This document shows, one piece after another, positions 24,075 to 32,972 of a stretch of DNA of 64,000 nucleotides. The DNA comes from an uncultured Collinsella sp. (lineage in GTDB: Bacteria > Actinomycetota > Coriobacteriia > Coriobacteriales > Coriobacteriaceae): the NCBI GenBank assembly GCA_902470695.1, contig CABRHH010000005.1, positions 1 to 64,000 of the forward strand. The letters are read 5' to 3'. The notes beneath the pieces are model-generated. The model was not told where the DNA came from. It worked only from the letters and a program-made list of their open reading frames with translations, and did not search any database. Every line of letters starts with the position of its first letter. The stretch's first letter is position 1. Both the position numbers and the translations under genes were made by a program.

Positions 24075-24923
24075 ATGAGTAAGGCTGACGTGCAGTTTGT
24101 GTCCATGTGCCGAGACATCCTCGACCACGGGACCACGACGGAAGGGGAGAAGGTCCGCCCCCGCTGGGAGGACGGCACCCCTGCCTACACCATAAAGAAC
24201 TTCGGCGTGACCGCCCGTTACGACCTGCGTGAGGAGTTTCCGGCGCTCACGCTGCGCCGCACGGCCCTGAAATCGGCCATGGACGAGATCTTGTGGATCT
24301 ACCAGCGCAAATCGAATAACATCAAGGACCTGAAATCGCACATCTGGGATCAGTGGGCCGACGAGACGGGTTCGATCGGCAAGGCGTACGGCTATCAGAT
24401 CGCGCAGACGTCCCATTACCCCGAGGGCGACTTCGACCAGATGGACCGCGTGCTGTACGACCTCGCGCACACGCCGTACTCGCGCCGCATCATGACGAAC
24501 ATGTACACCTTCGCCGACCTGTCCGAGATGCACCTGTACCCTTGTGCCTATTCGGTGACCTACAACGTGACCGCCGAGCCCGGTAGCGACACGCCCGTGC
24601 TCAACATGGTGCTCATGCAGCGTTCCCAAGACATTCTGGCCGCGAACAACTGGAACGTCTGCCAGTATGCCATCCTGCTCATGATGGTCGCGCGTCATGT
24701 GGGCATGGTCGCCGGCGAGCTGCTGCATGTGATCGTGGACGCCCACATCTACGACCGGCATGTCGATATCGTGCGTGAGCTCATCGAGCGCCCGCAGCAC
24801 CCGGCGCCGCGCGTGTCCCTCAACCCCGAGGTCACGGATTTCTACTCATTCACCACCGACGATCTGATCGTGGAGGGCTACGAGCACGGGCCGCAGGTCA
24901 CCGGCATCCCAATCGCGGTGTAG
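24075..24923 (+). CDS. thyA: thymidylate synthase
   Basis: ThyA methylates dUMP to dTMP using methylenetetrahydrofolate. The 282-residue protein, preceded by AAAGGAGTAGGCT, contains WEDGTPAYTIKNFGVTARYDL, the catalytic cysteine in HLYPCAYSVTYNV, QRSQDILAANNWNVCQYA, and the dUMP-binding VDAHIYDRHVDI region. The length is near the usual 264-300. The sequence around the cysteine is divergent from E. coli ThyA (PCHTLFQ) but follows the Gram-positive/Coriobacteriia style. folA follows 114 bases downstream, as expected because the reaction yields dihydrofolate. Confidence 0.93.
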   Translation: MSKADVQFVSMCRDILDHGTTTEGEKVRPRWEDGTPAYTIKNFGVTARYDLREEFPALTLRRTALKSAMDEILWIYQRKSNNIKDLKSHIWDQWADETGSIGKAYGYQIAQTSHYPEGDFDQMDRVLYDLAHTPYSRRIMTNMYTFADLSEMHLYPCAYSVTYNVTAEPGSDTPVLNMVLMQRSQDILAANNWNVCQYAILLMMVARHVGMVAGELLHVIVDAHIYDRHVDIVRELIERPQHPAPRVSLNPEVTDFYSFTTDDLIVEGYEHGPQVTGIPIAV

Positions 24924-25037
24924 CCGCCGCGCTCGGCGAGTCACCGCGCCCGCGCGCCGCCGCGTTCGGCACGCTGCTGCGCCCGCCGCTGCGCCGCTGC
25001 GGCCGGGCCTATCTATCGAGAGGGAAAGGAGCCTGCC

Positions 25038-25550
25038 ATGGCAGGTACGCTCAAGGCGATCGTCGCGGTGTGCGACGATTGGGGTATCGGGTGCGAGGGG
25101 GGCATGGTCGTCTCGAATCGTGCCGACATGCGCCATTTCGTGTCCTGCACCATGGGGCATCCGGTCATCATGGGACGCCGGACCCTGGAGAGCTTTCCGG
25201 GTGGCCGCCCGCTCAAGGGCCGCCGCAATATCGTGCTCACGCGCGACGAGGCTTTTGCCTGCGAGGGCGTCGAGGTCGTGCATTCCGTTGATGAGGCGCT
25301 CGCTGCGGTCGCGGATGAGGACGAGGCGTGGGTCATCGGCGGGGGAGCGGTCTATGCGCAGCTGCTCGATCACTGCTCGGCCGTCGAGGTGACGCATAAC
25401 CACGTCACCCGCCCCTGCGACACGTTCTTCCCCAACCTGGATGCCGCGGACACGTGGCGCGTGGCGGCGCAAAGCGAGGAGCATGTGGTCGAGCCCGGCC
25501 AGGGCGACGAGGGCGTCCGTTTTTCGTTTGTCACCTATGTGCGCGCCTAG
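25038..25550 (+). CDS. folA: dihydrofolate reductase
   Basis: The 170-residue protein has the DHFR pattern: LKAIVAVCDDWGIGCEGGMV near the N terminus, MGHPVIMGRRTLESFPGGRPLKGRRNIVLTR in the NADPH site (split here around PGGRP), and AWVIGGGAVYAQLL. It regenerates tetrahydrofolate for thymidylate, purine and methionine synthesis and is the trimethoprim target. GAAAGGAGCCTGCC precedes the ATG. Pairing with thyA is common. Confidence 0.93.
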   Translation: MAGTLKAIVAVCDDWGIGCEGGMVVSNRADMRHFVSCTMGHPVIMGRRTLESFPGGRPLKGRRNIVLTRDEAFACEGVEVVHSVDEALAAVADEDEAWVIGGGAVYAQLLDHCSAVEVTHNHVTRPCDTFFPNLDAADTWRVAAQSEEHVVEPGQGDEGVRFSFVTYVRA

Positions 25551-25600
25551 CCGCTGCGCTATCATGCTTTGGTCCGCAACTTCGACGGGGAGGAGCCCCC

Positions 25601-25969
25601 ATGCTGTTCAAGATGGTCCACACCGAGATCCACGTGCTCGACCTGGAGGCGTCGCTGGCGTTTTATGCCGAGGCGCTCGACTTGCACCCGGTGCGTGAAA
25701 AGGCGCCCGCCGACGGTTCATGGAAGATCGTGTATCTGCAGAACGAGGCGTCCGATTACGACTTCGAGCTCACCTGGAACAAGGGTCGCGATCAGGCCTA
25801 CGACAACGGCGGTGGCGACATCCATCTTGCCTTCGCGGTCGAGGATATGGATGCGGCGCACGCCCGTCATGAGGCCATGGGCTGCATCGTCAAGGAGAAC
25901 CCCGCGATGGGCATCTACTTCATTGCCGACCCGGACGGCTTTTTGCTCGAGATCGTCCCGGCCAACTAG
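25601..25969 (+). CDS. VOC superfamily protein, glyoxalase I-like
   Basis: A 122-residue single VOC domain beginning MLFKMVHTEIHVLDLEASLAFY. It has the DYDFELTWN strand, GGGDIHLAFAVEDMDAAHARH and FIADPDGFLLEIVPAN, the last providing a metal ligand Glu. The first His and the two Glu are consistent with a lactoylglutathione lyase-like metal site. Actinobacteria often lack glutathione, so the true substrate is uncertain. GGGGAGGAGCCCCC precedes the ATG, and the next gene begins 15 bases after its stop. Confidence 0.82.
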   Translation: MLFKMVHTEIHVLDLEASLAFYAEALDLHPVREKAPADGSWKIVYLQNEASDYDFELTWNKGRDQAYDNGGGDIHLAFAVEDMDAAHARHEAMGCIVKENPAMGIYFIADPDGFLLEIVPAN

Positions 25970-25984
25970 ACAAGGAGCGCCCCG

Positions 25985-26893
25985 GTGAACCTGATTCGGC
26001 TCGAGACCCTGGACGACCCGCGCCTGGAGGCCTACACCCGCTTGACGGAGCGCGAGCTGCGATGCGTGCTGGAGCCTGAGAAGGGCATCTTCATCGCGGA
26101 GAGCGCCAAGGTGATCGAGCGCGCGGTGCGCGCCGGGCTCGAGCCGGTGAGCTTTCTGATGGGCGATCGGTGGCTGGAGCAGCTCTCCCCGTTGCTTGAG
26201 GAGGTCTCAGGCCCTGATGACGCGTCTGCGCCCCCGGTGTTCGTGGCGCCCATGGAGCTCATGGAGCAGCTGTGCGGCTTTACGGTGACGCGCGGTGCGC
26301 TCGCGGCGTTTCGCCGGCCGCCGCTGCCGGATGCGGAGGCCTTCCTGTCCGCGTGCACCGCGCGCGCCCGCGAGCGGCAGCAGCCCACGCGCGTGTGCGT
26401 GCTGGAGGGCATTGTGGACCACACGAACGTCGGTGCGATCTTCCGCAGCGCCGCGGCCCTCAATGTCGACGGCATTTTGGTGAGTCCCACCTGCTGCGAC
26501 CCGCTGTATCGCCGCGCGGTTCGCGTGAGCATGGGGACGGTGTTCCAGGTTCCCTGGTGCCGTATCGGTACCGCTGCGGCGAGCTGGCCGCACGAGGGTA
26601 TCGAGGTCCTGTGCCAGTGCGGCTTTATCTGCGCCGCCATGGCACTTACCGACGATTCGGTCTCGCTGGACGATCCCGAGCTGGGCCGCATCGAGCGCCT
26701 GGCGCTGTTCATGGGCACCGAGGGCGCCGGCCTTGGCCCTCGCACGATCGAGGCGTGCGACGTGGCGGTGCGCATCCCCATGGCACACGGGGTGGATTCG
26801 CTGAACGTGGCCGCGGCCAGCGCCGTGGCGTTCTGGCAGCTGTGCCCGCACGTGGACAACGGCTACCGCTACCGCCCCGGCATGTTCGCGTAA
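25985..26893 (+). CDS. SpoU/TrmH family RNA 2'-O-methyltransferase
   Basis: The 302-residue protein has an N-terminal substrate-binding part (EKGIFIAESAKVIERAVRAG) and a C-terminal SPOUT knot with EGIVDHTNVGAIFRSAAALNVDGILVS (motif 1), FMGTEGAGLGPRTIEACD (motif 2) and RIPMAHGVDSLNVAAASAVAF (motif 3). This class 2'-O-methylates ribose in 23S rRNA or tRNA using SAM. The exact nucleotide cannot be assigned. It starts at GTG with AAGGAGCGCCCCG before it. Confidence 0.9.
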   Translation: MNLIRLETLDDPRLEAYTRLTERELRCVLEPEKGIFIAESAKVIERAVRAGLEPVSFLMGDRWLEQLSPLLEEVSGPDDASAPPVFVAPMELMEQLCGFTVTRGALAAFRRPPLPDAEAFLSACTARARERQQPTRVCVLEGIVDHTNVGAIFRSAAALNVDGILVSPTCCDPLYRRAVRVSMGTVFQVPWCRIGTAAASWPHEGIEVLCQCGFICAAMALTDDSVSLDDPELGRIERLALFMGTEGAGLGPRTIEACDVAVRIPMAHGVDSLNVAAASAVAFWQLCPHVDNGYRYRPGMFA

Positions 26894-27177
26894 AACGGAC
26901 GGGCATCGGCGCGCGCGGGCGCGGCGGGCGCACTGGTGGCCGGGTGCCTCCGTTGCGGCGGCCCGGCGGCCATGCGGCTTCGCGCGTCGAGATGGCGCAT
27001 GCCGCGTCGTCTCGCGCGCCATGCCGCAGCGCGTGCGCCCCGCCGCAACCGCCGGTTGTGGAGCTGTCGTGCGCATGCCGAAAAACCCACTGCCCACGTG
27101 CCCGTCCACATGATTACGCGCGCACGCGCGGGGGTATCCTAACGCCATTATCAATGCCAAGGACGGAGTATCACCCT
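26894..27177. other. GC-rich gap before ftsH
   Basis: 284 bases of very GC-rich sequence with no supported gene. A TATCCT element around 27134 may be a -10 box for ftsH, but I see no clear -35. Confidence 0.3.
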
Positions 27178-29073
27178 ATGGAGATGGATGACCACAAGCG
27201 CAGACGGAATATGATTCTGTATGTGCTGATCGCGTTTCTGGTGTACCTCGTGCTCAACATGGTGCTGTTCCCGAATCTGGGACGCCAGGGCACGAAGGTC
27301 ACCGACGTGAGCTATACCACGCTGCTTGACGACCTTTCCAACAAAGAGGTCGACAAGATCCAGTACACCACCGATGATGCCCAGGCGCTCTACACCAAGA
27401 AGGGCGAGGAGGGGCAGGCGTACCGCACCACCACGATGCCCAACGACAGCGACCTCACCAATCGCATCCAGGAGGCCGGCGCCGAGCTCACCGTTTCCAT
27501 CCCCGACCAGAGCTCGGGCATGTGGACCTATCTGCTCATCACGATCGTGCTGCCCATGGCGCTGTTCCTGCTGGTGGGCTGGTGGCTGAATCGCCGCATG
27601 AAGAAGGCGATGGGCGATGACGGCCCGTCCATGAACTTCGGCGGTGGCGGCTTCGGCGGCGGCGGGCTGGGCAAGTCCGGCGCACGCATCGTGGCGTCCA
27701 AAGATGTCGGCGTGACGTTCAAAGACGTTGCCGGCCAGGAAGAGGCGAAAGAGTCGCTCAAGGAGGTCGTGGACTTCCTGGAGAAGCCCGGCCGCTACGA
27801 GGAGATCGGTGCCAAGCTGCCGCGTGGCGCTCTGCTGGTGGGGCCTCCGGGCACCGGTAAGACCCTGCTGGCCAAGGCCGTTGCCGGCGAGGCGGGCGTG
27901 CCGTTCTTCTCTATCTCGGGTTCCGAGTTCGTCGAGATGTTCGTGGGCCGCGGTGCCGCCAAGGTGCGCGACCTGTTCAAGCAGGCCAAGGAGAAGGCCC
28001 CCTGCATCGTGTTCATCGACGAGATCGACACCATCGGCAAGAAGCGCGACGGCGGCGGCTTCTCGGGCAACGACGAGCGCGAGCAGACCTTGAACCAGCT
28101 GCTCACCGAGATGGACGGCTTCGACAACCAGAAGGGCATCGTGGTGCTTGCCGCCACGAACCGCCCCGACAGCCTGGATCCCGCCCTGCTGCGCCCGGGC
28201 CGTTTCGACCGCCGCGTGCCGGTTGAGCTGCCGGACCTGACGGGCCGTAAGGCGATCCTCGAGCTCCACTCCAAGGACGTGAAGGTCGAAAGCCCCATCG
28301 ACCTCACCGCGATCGCTCGCGCCACGCCCGGTGCCTCCGGCGCCGATCTGGCCAACATCATCAACGAGGGCGCCCTGCGCGCGGTGCGCCTGGGTCGCAA
28401 GCGCGCTACTCAGGAGGACTTCGAGGAGTCCGTGGAGGTGATCATCGCCGGTCAGCAGCGCAAGTCCACGGTGCTGTCCGACCATGAGAAGCAGGTGGTG
28501 AGCTATCACGAGATCGGCCATGCCATCGTGGCGGCCCGTCAGAAGCAGAGCGCGCCGGTGACCAAAATCACCATCGTGCCGCGTACGAGCGGGGCGTTGG
28601 GCTATACCATGCAGGTGGAGGAGGACGAGCATTTCCTCACCACCCGGCAGGAGGTGCTCGACAAGCTCGCGGTGTACTGCGGTGGGCGTGCGGCCGAGGA
28701 GCTCATCTTCGGCGAGATGACCACCGGCGCCGCCAACGACATCGAACAGGCCACCAAGCTCGCCCGCAACATGGTGACGCGCTTCGGCATGTCCGAGGAG
28801 TTCGGCATGATGGCGCTCGGTACCGTGCAGAACGCCTATCTCAACCAGGACACCTCGCTCACCTGCGCCCCCGGCACCGCCGAGCGGGTGGATGAGGTCG
28901 TGCAGAAGCTCATCGTCGAGGCGCACGAGCGCGCGATGCAGATCCTGCGCGAGAACAAGTTCAAGCTGCACGAGCTGGCGCATTACCTCTACAAGAAGGA
29001 GACGATCACCGGTGAGGAGTTCATGAGCCTGCTCACGCGCGAGAACCCGCTCATGCCGAAGGCGAGCGAATAG
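27178..29073 (+). CDS. ftsH: ATP-dependent zinc metalloprotease FtsH
   Basis: A 631-residue membrane AAA+ protease. The ATG at 27178 follows GGACGGAGTATCACCCT. It has a first membrane segment at residues 12-31, an extracytoplasmic domain to about 114 and a second segment at 115-138. A Gly-rich linker leads to Walker A GPPGTGKT at 222-229, then CIVFIDEID (Walker B), the pore loop and SRH ATNRPDSLDPALLRPGRFDRR (split as NRPDSLDPALLRPGRF). The zinc site HEIGH follows. FtsH degrades misassembled membrane proteins and short-lived regulators. The C-terminal tail is short. Confidence 0.96.
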   Translation: MEMDDHKRRRNMILYVLIAFLVYLVLNMVLFPNLGRQGTKVTDVSYTTLLDDLSNKEVDKIQYTTDDAQALYTKKGEEGQAYRTTTMPNDSDLTNRIQEAGAELTVSIPDQSSGMWTYLLITIVLPMALFLLVGWWLNRRMKKAMGDDGPSMNFGGGGFGGGGLGKSGARIVASKDVGVTFKDVAGQEEAKESLKEVVDFLEKPGRYEEIGAKLPRGALLVGPPGTGKTLLAKAVAGEAGVPFFSISGSEFVEMFVGRGAAKVRDLFKQAKEKAPCIVFIDEIDTIGKKRDGGGFSGNDEREQTLNQLLTEMDGFDNQKGIVVLAATNRPDSLDPALLRPGRFDRRVPVELPDLTGRKAILELHSKDVKVESPIDLTAIARATPGASGADLANIINEGALRAVRLGRKRATQEDFEESVEVIIAGQQRKSTVLSDHEKQVVSYHEIGHAIVAARQKQSAPVTKITIVPRTSGALGYTMQVEEDEHFLTTRQEVLDKLAVYCGGRAAEELIFGEMTTGAANDIEQATKLARNMVTRFGMSEEFGMMALGTVQNAYLNQDTSLTCAPGTAERVDEVVQKLIVEAHERAMQILRENKFKLHELAHYLYKKETITGEEFMSLLTRENPLMPKASE

Positions 29074-29426
29074 CGAGCCTGGGGCGGTCGCCTCAGGCAG
29101 CTGCGCGGCTCGTCTGTGCAACTGCGGGTTGTCTGCCGTGTCCGCATGCCCATCGGTATCGTTTAGCTGCCGTTTCGCCCCGTTCGGCCTGTGCCGGGCG
29201 GGGCGTTTTGCTGCCGACGGGGCACGCCTGGGTAGTGCTGGCAGCTGCCCGCTTGCATGGACGTGAAGCCGCCGCGGGCGCCCTTCACCTGTGACGGCGA
29301 CCCATAGGCGCGTCGGGTTTGGACGCATATGAGCTGAAGCTTTTCGTGCCAGAGCCGCGCGTCCTTTAGAGACGGGTGGTTATATAATATGAGCGGTTCT
29401 TGTCGTGAGTTCGGGAAGGGTGCACG
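29074..29426. other. intergenic region with ftsH terminator and a promoter
   Basis: 353 bases without a gene. It contains the hairpin terminator at 29176-29209 and a TATAAT -10 box at 29383-29388 some 38 bases before the regulator gene at 29427. The matching -35 (around 29360-29365) is poor, suggesting an activator-dependent or weak promoter. Confidence 0.45.
29176..29209 (+). terminator. intrinsic terminator after ftsH
   Basis: CGCCCCG (29176-29182) pairs with CGGGGCG (29199-29205), with an inner CGGC/GCCG, followed by TTTT. Confidence 0.75.
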
Positions 29427-31274
29427 ATGAGCGAGACAAAGGGTGCGCAGGCGGGCTGCTCAGGGTCATGTGAGTGCTGCCATGACGGCGCGGAGACGGT
29501 TTCCGGTGCCGAGGTGCTTTCGGAGCCAGGGCCGGTCGAGAAGCTGCTGGCTCCACGTGAGCTCCAGGTTGCCAAGCTCGCTGCGGCTGGCTTCGATTCG
29601 TCTGCGATTGCGGAGCGTCTCGCCATCAAGCCCGCCACAGTTCGCACGACACTGCATCGTGTGTACGGCAAGCTGTCAATCCGCAGCCGCGATGAGTTGC
29701 GTGGCCTGCTGGCTTCCCGTTTGGAAGCGACGAGTGGTGACGGAAGCGCATCCCGTAACGGACAGGATGCAGCCGACAACGATGGCTGCGGCGCGACGGA
29801 TTGTTCAACCGCTGCCGGCCCGCCATCCGATGCGATACCGATGCCGCTCCTTGTCGCTTCGGTGGGGCTGTTGAGCTTTGTGCCCGCAACGGCGGCGTTG
29901 CAACCTTCGCTGCTTACGTACGCGCTGCCAACGCCCGGTGCCTATGGTGCGTGCGGAATCGGTGCCGGCGTGGGTGCCCTTGCCTATCTGCTGATAACAT
30001 GCCCGAGGTGTCGCCTCGATATGCCGAAGCCGCGCTGGCTCGGCCTTTCGCTCCTTATGGTGGCGGCTGTGCTGCTGGTACAGCTTTTGTGCATGCAGGG
30101 CGGCGTTCTTGCGCGCATCGACGAGGCATCCGATGCGGCTGCTTATTTTGTCGCGGCCTCGTGGGAGGCCCTGCTGTACTACGGGCTTATAGCCCTGTTC
30201 GATACCTCGACGACGTTGCTTGAAGGGGCCGGGGTCCTGTTTGCGCGCCTCCGTGTGGAATCGGCTGCGGTGGCGGCATTGCTCGTAGCCGCCGCCTCCG
30301 TTCTCAATCTTGCCCAGGTCGTGATAGGTGCCTGCGGAATTGGTGTTGTGTTGTGCGGATCAGTGCTGCGCTGGCGGGGCGGTGTGTGCACGCCTCTTGA
30401 ATTCGGTGCACCAAAGGACTCGGATGAGAGCTCGGGTAGTCTGCTGTCTCCATTCACACGCGTCGACAGCGCGCTCCTGGGTTTTCAGGCGCTGCCCTGC
30501 TGCCTGGCGTTTCTCGTTGTGTATCTCTTCGCCTTGTCAGGAGACTTCGGCCAGCTGTTGGTGTGGGTTCCTTTTGTTGTGCTTGCTGCCGCTGGGTTTC
30601 ACAGCCTGCGGAGTCATCTGGAGCTTCGGCCGCACGAGGTCGCATCCTGCGCACTTTTGCTTGCGCTGGGCCTGATGATCCCGGGTGCTCATGCGCTGGC
30701 CGCGTGTGTTGCGGCGGCACTGATGGGCGCGTATCTGTATCGCAGCGCCGTTCGCCTGCTTGTCCGCGATCGGCAGCTCCCGGATTCAACGGTGGCCCTG
30801 TGGTATTTCCCGCTGTCCATCGGCTGCTTGCTGGGTGGCATCGCATCTGTTTGCGTGGCGCGCATGCTGGCGATTCAGCGTGCAGGGGACATCGTGCTCG
30901 CAAGTGCTGCGCAGCCATTGTATGAATTGTGCCTGTTTGCGGCCGCATCGGTTTGCGCGGCATGCGGGCTGCTCTTTTGGCGTAGTTGTCACGCCGCGCG
31001 GGCCGGCCGTGCAGTTCATGCGGGGTTCTGTGGTGCCTCTTCGGATGGCGATCTTGAGAGATTTCAATGGTATCTTCAGTTCAAAGGGCTTGATGAGACC
31101 TGCCGTCTTGTGGCGGTTGCGACCGTACAGGGTGAAACCGTTCGGCAGATAGCCGAAGAGCTGTCATATGCGCCGTCGACCATCAAGGCGCTCAGGCGCC
31201 GGGTGTTTCGGCTCCTCGATGTCGACGATGCTGCGGGGCTCCTTCAGCTCTATCGCCAGGTCATCGAGGTGTAA
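29427..31274 (+). CDS. polytopic membrane regulator with HTH domains at both ends
   Basis: A 615-residue protein. Residues 41-98 are a LuxR/GerE helix-turn-helix (LAPRELQVAKLAAAGFDSSA, then IAERLAIKPATVRTTLHRVY). Residues about 120-520 are hydrophobic with some 10 to 12 predicted membrane segments. Residues about 550-612 form a second HTH-like stretch (VRQIAEELSYAPSTIKALRR). The extreme N terminus has a Cys cluster (CSGSCECC). LuxR proteins with 12 membrane segments and a C-terminal HTH are common in Coriobacteriia; HTHs on both ends are unusual. It probably senses a membrane or external signal and controls nearby genes, perhaps the ABC operon that follows. The signal is unknown. Confidence 0.78.
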   Translation: MSETKGAQAGCSGSCECCHDGAETVSGAEVLSEPGPVEKLLAPRELQVAKLAAAGFDSSAIAERLAIKPATVRTTLHRVYGKLSIRSRDELRGLLASRLEATSGDGSASRNGQDAADNDGCGATDCSTAAGPPSDAIPMPLLVASVGLLSFVPATAALQPSLLTYALPTPGAYGACGIGAGVGALAYLLITCPRCRLDMPKPRWLGLSLLMVAAVLLVQLLCMQGGVLARIDEASDAAAYFVAASWEALLYYGLIALFDTSTTLLEGAGVLFARLRVESAAVAALLVAAASVLNLAQVVIGACGIGVVLCGSVLRWRGGVCTPLEFGAPKDSDESSGSLLSPFTRVDSALLGFQALPCCLAFLVVYLFALSGDFGQLLVWVPFVVLAAAGFHSLRSHLELRPHEVASCALLLALGLMIPGAHALAACVAAALMGAYLYRSAVRLLVRDRQLPDSTVALWYFPLSIGCLLGGIASVCVARMLAIQRAGDIVLASAAQPLYELCLFAAASVCAACGLLFWRSCHAARAGRAVHAGFCGASSDGDLERFQWYLQFKGLDETCRLVAVATVQGETVRQIAEELSYAPSTIKALRRRVFRLLDVDDAAGLLQLYRQVIEV

Positions 31275-31437
31275 ACGCCCGCAGGCAAAGGTCTGACCCC
31301 GCTGTTTACAGACAAATGGACCCTCTTTTGCCACCATGGTCGACAAGAAGAGCGCTCTTCACACGCCAATTCAGCTGCGGGCGGGTGGTGAATCGCTGTG
31401 CCGCCCGTCCGCACGTGTTGTTGAAAGAGGGGGACCT

Positions 31438-32124
31438 ATGGTAACGCGACAGGAGAAAGCCCTGTTGATTGCACTGGGCATACTCGCTGTGCTACTGCTT
31501 GGCACGTTCGGCGCATCCAAGGCATACGAGGCGTATCGCACGCAGCAGAATCGTGCGGAGATGGCGCAGATCGACAGCACGTATCCCGTGGGCACGGCCG
31601 CGCATCTCAGCTCCGATGAAGACGGTCGTCCACTGGGGACTGGCACGTCCTACGAGGCCCATTTTGGCTGGGACGGCGCCATGGACGTGACGGTTGTCGG
31701 AGCCAAGGTGTTCGAGCGTGCGGAGGATGCCGAATCGGGCATAGAGGCGTTTGACGATGTGTGCTGGCTTGGTGACGCGCCGTTTAACGAGGATGCGTCG
31801 CGCCTCGTGGTTGCGGAGGTTGAAATAACCAATGAAGGCGCGACCTCCGAATATACAACGAGGACGGGACAGCGTCTGTTCAACATCAGCTTCTTGAATA
31901 TCGTGCCGTCTGGGTCGCTGGTGTACTTCGATGGTGCACCCGAGGATGCCAACCGCGACCTGGGCGAATCGACCTACTTCGATGTGAACGAGGGGGAGAC
32001 CAAGCGTTTCCAGGTGGGGTATTCGGTTTCGCGCGATGTGCCGCTCGATGAGGTCGCGCTGTACGCGGGGATGGCGTACTTGCCTGAGAAGTACCGCTTT
32101 GACCTGGGGCTGGAGGACTCATGA
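31438..32124 (+). CDS. membrane-anchored exported protein, unknown function
   Basis: The 228-residue protein starts at ATG 31438 after AAAGAGGGGGACCT. Residues 8-27 are one hydrophobic segment (LLIALGILAVLLLGTFGASK), likely an uncleaved signal anchor, and the remainder is a mostly beta, acidic extracytoplasmic domain. The second half (DASRLVVAEVEITNEGATSE) resembles the immunoglobulin-like DUF4352 type of exported proteins. It overlaps the next permease gene by 4 bases (ATGA), so it belongs to the ABC operon. The last gene of the operon (34462) encodes a protein of similar layout. It may be an extracellular partner or ligand-binding component. Confidence 0.65.
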   Translation: MVTRQEKALLIALGILAVLLLGTFGASKAYEAYRTQQNRAEMAQIDSTYPVGTAAHLSSDEDGRPLGTGTSYEAHFGWDGAMDVTVVGAKVFERAEDAESGIEAFDDVCWLGDAPFNEDASRLVVAEVEITNEGATSEYTTRTGQRLFNISFLNIVPSGSLVYFDGAPEDANRDLGESTYFDVNEGETKRFQVGYSVSRDVPLDEVALYAGMAYLPEKYRFDLGLEDS

Positions 32125-32972
32125 AGACATGTTTTGCGAACGTCCTGCGGCATGAGGCGGCAAAGTGCTTTACGAATCGATGGTATGTTCTGGCGTTGGG
32201 CATCTGTGTCGCGTTCGGGGTCGTATCTGCGCTTGAATCGTGGGGATATGTGCGCGGGGTGCTGGTGCCGTTTGGCGACCTGACGTCGAATATGAGCTGT
32301 TTCGCCAACGGCATGATTGCGAACTGCAACGCGAGCTTGGCGGCAACGATCTTCTTCTATACCGCACCGGCGATCGTCTGCATTCCGTATGCCTGGTCGT
32401 ACCACACCGAGCGCTTGAGTGGATACGACGCGCAGGTGGCGCTGCGGGTGCCCGCCGGCATGCGCATGGCTGCCAAGGCGATGGCCACGTTCCTGTCGGG
32501 ATGTTCGCTCATGGCGGCCGCGCTCGTGGTAAACGCCGTGCTGCTCGCATGCTTGCTACCGGCATGGGTGCCGATTATCGAGGAGTGGGACATCCTCGGC
32601 ATCTTTTACGACTCCTTGTTCACCGGGCTGTTCTACACCCATCCGCTTGCATACCTGGTTGCCTATGGCTGCATGGATGCGTGCATCTGCGGCGTGTGGG
32701 CGTGTTTCGTCGCATCGCTGTCGTGGGCCACGCGCAACCGCTCAGCGCTGCTGGTCCTGCCCTACCTGCTCCTGCTTGGCTGGCAATATGTGACGAAGCA
32801 GCTGGTGGGCATTTTCGACATCATCGGATTCAGCGTCAACATCATCGATGACATGCAGGGGACGTTCTATGTGGCACGCAGCGATTTTTTGAGTATCGCG
32901 GTTCAGCTTGCGGTGCTTGCTGGCGCTGCATGGCTGGGCTGGCGCACGCTCGCGAAGCGGGAGGTGCTGTAA
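32121..32972 (+). CDS. ABC-2-like transporter permease
   Basis: The 283-residue protein has about six hydrophobic segments: residues 18-38, after a first cytoplasmic helix; FFYTAPAIVCIPYAWSYHTE; FLSGCSLMAAALVVNAVLLACLL; LAYLVAYGCMDACICGVWACFV; LLVLPYLLLLGWQY; and a C-terminal segment. The layout, with a large extracellular loop after the first segment, is that of ABC-2 permeases that export peptides or lipids or confer immunity to lantibiotics. It is followed without a gap by a second permease and an ATPase gene. The substrate is unknown. Confidence 0.7.
   Translation: MKTCFANVLRHEAAKCFTNRWYVLALGICVAFGVVSALESWGYVRGVLVPFGDLTSNMSCFANGMIANCNASLAATIFFYTAPAIVCIPYAWSYHTERLSGYDAQVALRVPAGMRMAAKAMATFLSGCSLMAAALVVNAVLLACLLPAWVPIIEEWDILGIFYDSLFTGLFYTHPLAYLVAYGCMDACICGVWACFVASLSWATRNRSALLVLPYLLLLGWQYVTKQLVGIFDIIGFSVNIIDDMQGTFYVARSDFLSIAVQLAVLAGAAWLGWRTLAKREVL

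Noticed and set aside
26272..27177. A long + frame continuous with ftsH that would extend FtsH by 302 residues.
   Set aside because: It overlaps the SpoU methyltransferase in another frame. FtsH family length and the ribosome binding site before 27178 fix the start there.
31275..31330. GTCTG...CAGAC inverted repeat after the dual-HTH regulator gene, considered as a terminator.
   Set aside because: The stem is only about five base pairs and not followed directly by a T run; too weak to call.
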